The notes beneath the pieces were generated by a model. The model was given only the letters and a program-made list of their open reading frames with translations. It did not search any database and had not been told where the DNA came from. Shown here one piece after another: positions 56,170 through 64,000 of a stretch of 64,000 nucleotides of DNA (its first letter is position 1; every line of letters starts with the position of its first letter). Source of the DNA: Myotis daubentonii (taxonomy: Eukaryota; Chordata; Mammalia; Chiroptera; Vespertilionidae); assembly GCF_963259705.1 (NCBI RefSeq), contig NC_081849.1, positions 52,610,093-52,674,092 of the forward strand, in the 5' to 3' direction. The position numbers and the translations under genes were made by a program.

Positions 56170-56650
56170 AGCACAATCAAGCAAATTAACCTATCCATCA
56201 CCACACATAGTTACCTTTTTTTTTTATATTTGTGTGTGTGTGGAGAACATTTAATGTCTACCCTCTTAGTAAATTTCAAGCAGACAATAACAGTATTGTT
56301 AACTACAGTCATATTGGTGTACTAGTACATTATTAGATCCTCAGAACTGATTCATCTAGCATAATTTAAGATTTTAGCAAACTGATAACATTTTATCCAT
56401 TTGCCAATATCTTCTTATTGCACCCCTAGCACCTGGGAACCATCATTTAACTCTTTGCTTCTGTAAATTTGACTAATGTGGATACCTCATATAAGTGGAA
56501 CCATGCAGTATTTGTTTTTCTATTTCTGGCTTATTTCATTTAGCATAGTGTCCTCTGGTTTCATCCACGTTGTCACAAATGTCAACATTAAGGCTGACTA
56601 ATACTCTCTTCCTTTCTGAATCCATTTATTTTTTAATGGACATTTAGGAG
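56170..56650 (-). repeat. old L1 (L1M-type) 3' UTR, antisense
   Basis: aacctatccatcaccacaca, tgtctaccctcttagtaaat, ttaactacagtcatattggt, cacctgggaaccatcattta and atttagcatagtgtcctctg follow the antisense L1M 3' UTR order. Ancient. Confidence 0.85.
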
Positions 56651-57405
56651 GGAAGTTTAAAAATAGACATGCTTTGGTACCTCTTCAGACCTATTACACC
56701 AGGGTCTTGGAGGGCAAAGTCAGTGCTAAATTTTAAAGCTTTACAGGATTTCTGATAGTCAAAAAGAGTTGAGAACCACTTTTCTAGGTATTGTAGAACA
56801 TGTAAAAAACACAAATGCGGATGACAAATATTCCCTGATATTGTGGACCTTCAAGAAATGCAGTTGAATGCAGAAACTTAACTACACTGATGTCACCTGT
56901 AAAGATCATATGAACAATGAAGATAAACTGCAGATTTGGATGAGATATTGCAATTTAGCACCGTCCCCACTAGTTTCTATAGGAGTGTTTTGCTGATGAT
57001 CCCTTTGAAATGGCATATTGTGTCAGCACAGAGGGAGTGGAGACTCTCTTCACCTGGGATATGGCTCTGACAACCATGGAAAGTAGGAACAGTCTTCATG
57101 TGCCATGTCCCTAATTACTTGGGGTTGGGATTTTTGAGCTCAGAGGAGAGGACTTGCCTAGAGATATAAATTTGTAATATAAACTCAGAACCACAGAACT
57201 GATGTTACATGTGGAGAATGTGGAAATGGAGAAAAGAAGAGCAAATGAGGTGGATCAGTAAACATATAAAACATTTTGAGAATAAGTGGAAGGAAATTAG
57301 CTAACAAGAAGACTGATAAAGGGTTAGTTCAGGAGGTTGAAGGAAAATGTAGCCTCCCAGATGATTAGAGAGAGGACTTTTTTTTTTTAAAGAGAAAATT
57401 GCTGT
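56651..57405. other. unassigned sequence
   Basis: A fragment near 56735-56785 ends aaagagttgagaaccac, as in MER5-type elements. The remainder is not recognised. Confidence 0.4.
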
Positions 57406-57409
57406 GCTC

Positions 57410-57625
57410 AATGCTAATGATTTTAAGTCAGATTCACATAGAAGAGTGTCCATTAAATCAAGCAACATAAAGATCAATGATAGGCCTTGTAATTTGGAGC
57501 ATGTGAGGGGCATAAAACCTAGAGTGGAGTGGGTTATGAATAAGTAGGAAGTGTGGAAATGGAGATATCAAGTGTAATGCATCTTTTTGAGAATTTTGAC
57601 TGTTTAGAATACTGAAGAATTAAGT
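57410..57625 (-). repeat. L2 LINE fragment (minus)
   Basis: cctagagtggagtgggttat, gaagtgtggaaatggagata and tttttgagaattttgactg match the antisense L2 stretch also present at about 18.27-18.36 kb. Confidence 0.6.
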
Positions 57626-58160
57626 ACTAGTCATTAGCATGGTGCTTACTTTTATGACCCCTTGGATAAATTAGGAAACAAATTCTTTGTAAATAATTTA
57701 GAAAAATGTGCTGTCTGGCCAGATACAGTTACAAGCCAGGGTACATATATTGGAGAGTAGAATACAGACTAAATCTCAGATCCTGTGTCTTTTCCAGTCA
57801 GGTGGTACCTTTGAATGGTACAATCCTGCATTATAAAGCAGAATAAGAATCTGTTTAAGATGGGTGACTATTATTCTGTACTTAGCTATTATACCAGTTT
57901 CATAATCTCTAAATATTATGCCCATTTGGTTAAAATGATCTTAATATTTAAAGCAGCAGCAAAGAGAATTGGTCCTGGAAATACTCAGGACAAGAGTCTG
58001 GAATTGGCTTCCTGGACATTGGATCACATATTAGTTATTTCCCAGAGAAGGTGTCAATTTACTACTGTTAGGGATAGCAAAGGGATTGTTGAGATTGACA
58101 GAGGAGATTAGTTAATTCCAGATTTGCGGTAGTGGCAATAGCTAACCACTTTTGCAGAAT
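57626..58160. other. unassigned sequence
   Basis: No repeat named. The 98-codon frame at 57815-58111 shows no domain and lies in AT-rich DNA. Confidence 0.45.
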
Positions 58161-58162
58161 CA

Positions 58163-58260
58163 GGGGCAATGCTTTCATCTTTGTATTTCCAGCACTTAGG
58201 ATGATGCCTGCAAAATGGTAGGTGTTCAATCAGTATTTGTTGAATTTTACTGACATTCCG
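58163..58260 (+). repeat. L2 3' end (plus)
   Basis: tttgtatttccagcacttag, gatgatgcctgcaaaatggt and tcaatcagtatttgttgaat are the L2 3' terminus in sense. Confidence 0.75.
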
Positions 58261-59925
58261 GAGGGCTAGTTTAATAGCCAAAAAATTAAGTAAGTGTAGA
58301 TGAAAGTCTAGATAATGGCCTAGATGCCAGGAATGGTGGTTAATAGACAGAGACTGGCATTGAAGTGGGTGAACCACAGGGAAATCTCCTTTCCAGGAGA
58401 AGAGATACTGTATAATAATGTCGTGAGATGCTCTCATTGAAACTCTTTATCCCAAGTGGTTTTTCTTCATCTCCTAGCTTAGGGGAAAAGCACTGAGGTA
58501 TAACCTATTAGAGGGAATATTCTACAGCTTGCCTTTTCAGATTAAGTTGGTAGCATGATGGAATAAAACAAACATACTGTGGAGAATGTGTCATAATCTT
58601 TAGATACATTTATTGGTTGTAAGTCAAGTAGGTTTGAAACTCAACCATGAGAAAGGCATGAGTAATCGATAAACAAACCCCTGAGTGGATAGAAGGGCAT
58701 AGGGAAATATGGCAAGAAAGCAGATAGGAATCCTAACAAGTGAGAAGAATGCTGAAGCAGAGAGGGAGATGTTTGCCTTTAACATGGTTGTACATGAGAG
58801 AGAAAGGTGACCGCCTTAAGAACAGCATTAAGGGCACGACCAATGACAGTGTGGTAGGAAAGCAATATCAGAACTTAACGAAATAGGAGTCCATCAAGAT
58901 ATGGCTAAAATACCACAGGAAACACCATGGAACCAGTCAGAGTGTGACTATAGTCAAGGTGGACTTGATTCTTAATTGTTTAAACTTTGAACTGTCCTGA
59001 GATTCCTGTTATTGCATGAGCTAGGATTGCAGAAGCTAAAAGAAGCAGAGACTTTCATGCCATTGTATCTGCATGTCCCTGACTATGATGCTATGTCACT
59101 CTATTGACTGCATTGCTTAATTTAGCTCATTCATATAGCCTGCATTTTAATTTGTTTTCAAAAACGTTTTTTCATCTCCATGAAAAAATAATTTCCACAA
59201 ATTGGGCATTACATGTTATTTTTGTGTATATTTCTATTTCTATGTATTTCTTCCTAGTACATTGTGACCAATATAACAATATAATAAGCACTTATTGAAT
59301 TAATATGTTAACTTATTCATATCAAGTAGGTACATTTAATTAGTCTAAATTACAAGGTTGAAATAAAGATGTAGTCATGTTAACTTTAAAGGAAATTAAC
59401 TCATTAAAATATGTCAAACCCCCAAAATGTTTTTAATTTTGAATATAGAACATGAGTTTAAAAGAGATGCTATAACTACCTTTTCATCTTTCCTGCCATA
59501 CTTGACTGCTACCATCTTGATTGGTTCAAGATGTTTTGTGAAATCTATACCTTTACAGTTTTTGAAAGGAGAACAAATCTCCTCTCAATTGACTTGATGC
59601 ATTGAAGAGAATTGCCTGGGCAATCTCCCTTTATTACATTCAACGACGGTCCAAGGCACAGAGTAGCTTAAAAACGTTCTTTTTATGCTCTTCAGAAAGG
59701 TGCACTAATATGGCATGGCTAGATATCTTTTTATTATCTTTCACTGAAAAAAACAACTTTTCAGAAAAAGTAAGTACTTCTATTATATGAACGTTGTTGG
59801 CAATTAAATGACCATATGTGATTTGTTCTCCATGTCCTTCCTTATAATACATGGTCCCCACAGTACCTCAAAATGAAACCGGTGGCACCCCAGGAACCTA
59901 CACCTAGAGCCAGCATCTATTATGA
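58261..59925. other. unassigned sequence
   Basis: No repeat or gene recognised over about 1.6 kb. Confidence 0.5.
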
Positions 59926-60720
59926 TGAATTTAGTTCCCATACAATGCCTTCTCCCTATTAACACTAATTAGGTGCCAAGGAAAATTGGATGATTCATAA
60001 AAGCAGAAAGCATTCGGCTTGACCACATTATACAGCAGTGCAAATAAGAATTCTTAATGCTGTTTAACAAATGACTTTTTCACTCTTCATTAAAGCCCCT
60101 TGTTGCCATCCAATCTTGATTTTAGAAATTAAAGCTAACAACCAGATTGAGAGAATCAGGAAAGTGACAGCATGGGGCAAAGTCTCAAAGCCACAACTAA
60201 CAGCATGAAGCAAAGTGAACCTCAAGCTATTGCTGCTCTCAGAGAAGGCTGGGGAGGGGAGGGGGCACACATTTGCAGGGAAACTCAATTACAGCAGCCC
60301 TCAGCTCTAGGAAAGTGCTTGTGAATGTTGACACAAAAGCTTTTCCCCTTAATGTTTTAATTAAATACCTAGAAGCCAACGCTTCCTCCCAGTTAGTGTC
60401 AGAACGCTGCTTCTCAGTGGATAAATGTTTACAGCAAAAGCTCAGCTGAGGGTTTCTACAAACATGACTCCAAGAACTGAGAAGGCTTTTGCTGAGGCAC
60501 TTGAGATCAAGAAGGCTGTCGTGATCATAAACTAGCAGCACAATAGCAAGATGGTTTCACCCACCCGAATGCCAGTCATTGGTGCGCTAGTTGGCAATCC
60601 CACCTTCATCTTCAGACAAAAGGGCCCTGGTTAGTCATCTGTTTAGTTCTTTAGCTGCGGTGTCATTTGCATGTTGAAGGAGAATCCCTGGATTCAGTCT
60701 GCCATTTCTGACAGCCTCCC
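59926..60720. other. repeat-free balanced block (candidate conserved element)
   Basis: About 800 bp lacking recognisable repeats, with higher GC than its surroundings, TAAT cores (ctaattaggtgcc, caattac) and an overlapping pair of 74- and 100-codon minus frames that show no domain. Candidate regulatory or ncRNA sequence only. Confidence 0.3.
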
Positions 60721-62350
60721 TCTAGACCCCATTAATGAGCCTTTTAGGGGACAGAATGCAGAGTAGGCAGCAGGCAGCCCACATCAAAATGGAGAGAACA
60801 GACAGCGGTGTCGCCTCTTTGTGACGATGGTGTTTAGGTGTTCTTTGTTGAAGAGGATTTTTTAAAAAAACTAAAAATTGTGCCTTTGTAGATATTAAAG
60901 CAGCATGAACCGTGTGGTAGATTTGGGAGGTCATTTGGAATTCGGGAGTTTATGAGAGGATACAGAAAAAACTCAAGTGATATTTACAAAATGTACAAAC
61001 AATGGCACCGACAGGAAGCCAGCCTGGCTTTGGGCATGCCTGGGGAATATCCTTCAGTACACAAATATGCCACTCTTTAATGTTGGTTTGAATCTCATTA
61101 TCAAATCGCAAGTGAAATGAGACACCCTTTGCCTCTGAAACAGTGATTCTAGAAGCAGAGCAACTGTTCTCTAATAAAGTAGTGCTGCTAAGAGATGTAG
61201 GGTCTTAATGTGCTTTGAATGTACATCATTTGTTAGATAATGGACTGTTTCTATCGAACCTATTTTCTCTTTTTCATTCATTAATTTCTAGTTGACTGTG
61301 CGTGTGTGTGTACATTCTGAACAGCATTACTTAATGTGTCACATGCAGATTGATGTATCAGGTCTCTGGAGTAGAAGTCCCATTCCAAATAACCTTTGCC
61401 CAGGCACTGCCTGCTCCAAGGAAGCATTCCAAAATACACAATTTCCAGAGGCACAGGTTCAACCAGGGCCAGGACTGAAATTTAAAGGGAACAAAACAAC
61501 TACAAAGTCTCCTATGCAAGTTCTCCATTAAACAGGCAAGGTCTTTTGGAAACAGATATTGGACCCTGGACCCACAACTGTGTTGTGCTGATTGTAAAGC
61601 TATGCCATGTATTCTGTTGTAATCAAAGGCCGGGAAGCGAGACCACAAAAGAAGTGGAGAGATGGTTTATTACCAGGGAGATCACTTTTATTTATAGAGT
61701 AGCACCAGGGAAGTCACTTATTTTTTATGCATATAGTCCCTTAAGAAAACACTAATAAAGCTTTTATGTACTTTTATATCTCAGTGAACCGTTCAGGCAT
61801 GCCTTTTAAAACACACAAAGGCAAAAATAGCTGTTTTCTGCTAGGAATGTGTTTATAAGTTGCCCTTTTATTAGATAACTTGAATTCACTTAAGTAAAAC
61901 AGCAAAAGCATGTTTTCTAAGAGTGCATAAAAAATGTACTTCCACAATGGGTACTCAAATATAATATGGCATATTTATAATGCTTAGTAAGTACTAGAGA
62001 TTAGATTATTTGTATAGAAGAGATGGATTATACATGTGTGTATGTGAGTGTTCCAACAAGTCAATTTATTTTCAAAAGTAATAAATTAGAACATTGATAG
62101 CCTGAGGCTCACCCAGGTTTATATGGGATTCTGGGCATCACTGCCTGTTGCTGTCTAGTCCTTTTTAAAAAACGTTAGCCAACCATTGATGCATGTGATG
62201 ATATCTGTGATAGTTGGTTTTCACCCACAAATATTTAAGTCATCTTATGCTTTTATGATCCATTTGTAGATATTTATTTCCTATTCTTATAGACAAATGC
62301 TGATGTTAAATTATTATCATTTTCATTCTCTGTACTTCTGATTTTATTTT
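60721..62350. other. unassigned sequence
   Basis: No named repeat. The 96-codon minus frame at 61358-61648 overlaps plus-strand frames and has no domain. The part after 62200 may already be diverged L1 antisense. Confidence 0.45.
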
Positions 62351-62638
62351 CTCTCATCATTTTACCATTTATATATGTTTTAGAAATCCCTCTCAACCTT
62401 GAAGAAAGAGAGTTTGCTATATTTGACTCTAAATATTTTAATGCTATATAAGGTTTGGTTTCTACAATTAAGAATAGAAAGAGAGAGACGAGGAGAAAAG
62501 GAGAGAAATAAAGATATTATTTTACTTTATTTTCTTATTAAAAGGAAGTTTTCCAACATCATTTATCAAATAGAGTGTCCTATGTCCTCTAATTTTAAGG
62601 TTTACCAATCAGATATCAAAAGTCTCATATATACTTTA
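62351..62638 (-). repeat. old L1 antisense, duplicate copy 1 (288 bp)
   Basis: ttccaacatcatttatcaaa and gagtgtcctatgtcctctaa are antisense L1 ORF2 phrases. The whole 288-bp segment recurs at 63152-63439 in the same orientation with only about seven differences by eye. Confidence 0.85.
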
Positions 62639-63151
62639 GTTACCACTGTGTGTTAATTCATGTTCTTTGAGAATACGGCCTAACGGGGAGATTAGCTGTG
62701 CAGGAGGAGAAGTGTGAGAAAAAACTGGGCAGAGCCAGTAAAGACCTGTCAAACCAGGATCCAAGTCTAGCCCAGAGGAGGTAAAAGGGAAATAAGTAAG
62801 GTCAAATAGGAAAAGGATTAGACAGTGAAGCAACTTTGGCAAAAATGGTGGAGAGCCCTCTAGCCAAAGGAGTTCACATTGAAGTCCACTATCTTAAAGA
62901 ATGCACTCACTGTCTCTAAGAATGTATTGGCCACACTCAGTCTTTGGCAGGAGAAGCCAGTGAAAAGTGCAGCCGTGTCATGAGTTGGGTGATGAATTTC
63001 AGAGTACAACATCTGTGGTTGTTGGTCATTTACACTTTCTGCCATTTGAAATTTGAGATATATATTCATGGCAGCCGTGCTCTGTAAGAATGGAATATTA
63101 AGCCTTCTTTTTACTAAAATAATAAATGAACTTGAATACTAATATGTTTGC
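62639..63151. other. 513-bp filler between the L1 duplicates
   Basis: Not L1-like and not present elsewhere in the window. Purine-rich on the left (aggaggagaagtgtgagaaa), with aataataaatgaac near its right edge. Its origin is unknown; an LTR or captured genomic DNA are both possible. Frames of 68-69 codons on the minus strand have no domain. Confidence 0.6.
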
Positions 63152-63439
63152 CTCTCATCATTTTCCCATTTATATATGTTTTAGAAATCCCTCTCAACCC
63201 TGAAGAAAGAGAGTTTGCTATATTTGACTCTAAATATTTTAATGCTATATAAGGTTTGGTTTCTACAATTAAGAATGGAAAGAGAGAGAAGAGGAGAAAA
63301 GGAGAGAGATAAAGATATTATTTTACTTTATTTTCTTATTAAAAGGAAGTTTTACAACATCATTTATCAAATAGAGTGTCCTATGTCCTCTAATTTTAAG
63401 GTTTACCAATCAGATATCAAAAGTCTCATATATACTTTA
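63152..63439 (-). repeat. old L1 antisense, duplicate copy 2 (288 bp)
   Basis: Second copy of the 62351-62638 segment, and the one that is continuous with the L1 to its right (actgttttttggctatttta). A frame of 113 codons across it and the CT tract is not coding. Confidence 0.85.
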
Positions 63440-64000
63440 ACTGTTTTTTGGCTATTTTATTCCTTTGGTCTTTCTCTCTCTCTTTCTCCCTCTCTCTCCC
63501 TCCCTCACTCTCTTTCTCTCTGTCTAACAATACAATGGAATCTTCAATTACTATAATTTAACTTTTAGTAAGAAAATTTTTTCTTTTTATTTCTCTTTTT
63601 TTCATAATTTTCTTCACTGTTATTGAATCTTAATTATATCATGCATTTTTAGGGTTGGTTTGTTGCATTTATTTAAAAAATGCTGTTGGTAATTTGAATA
63701 AATTGAATTACATATTAATTCAAAGAAAACCAATATCTATTGTAATACAGAATCTTCCAATCCAAAAACATGCTAAATTCTCATTTTTCAGGTTTTATTT
63801 TCTTTTGTGTTTTAATAATGCTTCATAATTTTCTCTATACATTTCATATATATTGTATTAGACTTATTTCTAGAGCTTTTATCATTTTTGTTGCTGGTGT
63901 GAATGGTTGCAACTAATTTTCTAATTAGTTGTTGCTGGAGTGTAGAAGTTTTTGCATGTGAATCTATTATACCAAATTTTGCTAAACTCTTATTATTTCT
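63440..64000 (-). repeat. old L1 ORF2 antisense, running off the window
   Basis: cttccaatccaaaaacatgc, ggttttattttcttttgtgt, attagacttatttctagagc, tttgttgctggtgtgaatgg and ttttgctaaactcttatt match antisense ORF2 5'-part phrasing in order. A TC-rich expansion occupies 63470-63524. The element continues past base 64000. Confidence 0.8.
63470..63524. repeat. (TC)n/CT-rich microsatellite
   Basis: Nearly pure pyrimidine tctctctc/ccctc run inside the L1 relic. Confidence 0.9.

Noticed and set aside
63215..63556. 113-codon frame, duplicated in part at 62399-62656
   Set aside because: The similarity of the two frames comes from the 288-bp L1 duplication, read on the strand opposite to L1; it is not a paired gene family.

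Overview
The window is AT-rich vertebrate nuclear DNA that I assign to a vespertilionid (vesper) bat. The assignment rests on the co-occurrence of tRNA-derived VES SINEs, HeliBat-type Helitrons, several short hAT elements with intact 8-bp target duplications, a SPIN-type hAT and bat-type L1 3' ends. HeliBats are known to be characteristic of vesper bats (established knowledge); the species is not decided.

No confident protein-coding gene, tRNA, rRNA or CRISPR array is present. No open frame exceeds 170 codons, and the longer ones lie in repeats (Helitron GC-rich bodies, hAT arms, L1 or L2 remnants, CT tracts). The window looks intergenic or deep-intronic. One 97-bp segment near 46.0-46.1 kb has splice-like borders and a single open frame; it is the only weak exon candidate.

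Layout. 0-5.8 kb: L2 and L1 remnants, VES SINEs, a hAT with perfect target duplication, and a Tigger-like element split by a SINE. 5.8-14 kb: mostly unassigned AT-rich DNA, two SINEs, a solo ERV LTR with perfect 6-bp duplication (9262-9979), MIR and MER5-like relics, and a stretch rich in TAAT motifs near 12.2-12.8 kb. 14-18.8 kb: a Helitron, then a long minus-strand L2 (about 3.5 kb of genomic span) interrupted by an L1 3' end, a Charlie-like hAT and two head-to-tail Helitrons. 19-29 kb: MER5, hAT, SINE, MIR and L2 relics, then an L1 3' end split by a hAT. 29-36 kb: a Helitron with an internal 30-bp tandem array, an ERV1-like LTR, a block duplicated from about 8.3 kb, L1/L2 relics and a SPIN element. 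36-46 kb: hAT, Helitron, L1 3' ends and L2. 46-52 kb: the exon candidate, three plus-strand SINEs and an old L1. 52.8-55.1 kb: a 5'-inverted L1 invaded by a solo ERV LTR and by a Tc1/mariner-type MITE. 56-64 kb: L1 and L2 relics, unassigned sequence with a possible conserved block (59.9-60.7 kb), and an antisense L1 carrying a 288-bp direct duplication separated by 513 bp of filler.

There are no cooperating genes to describe. The information in this window is a stratigraphy of insertions: L2/MIR/Charlie are oldest, then L1M, then Tigger, then L1, SINE, LTR, hAT and Helitron waves, with several nestings that give relative ages. All family names come from recognition of sequence, not from a database search.
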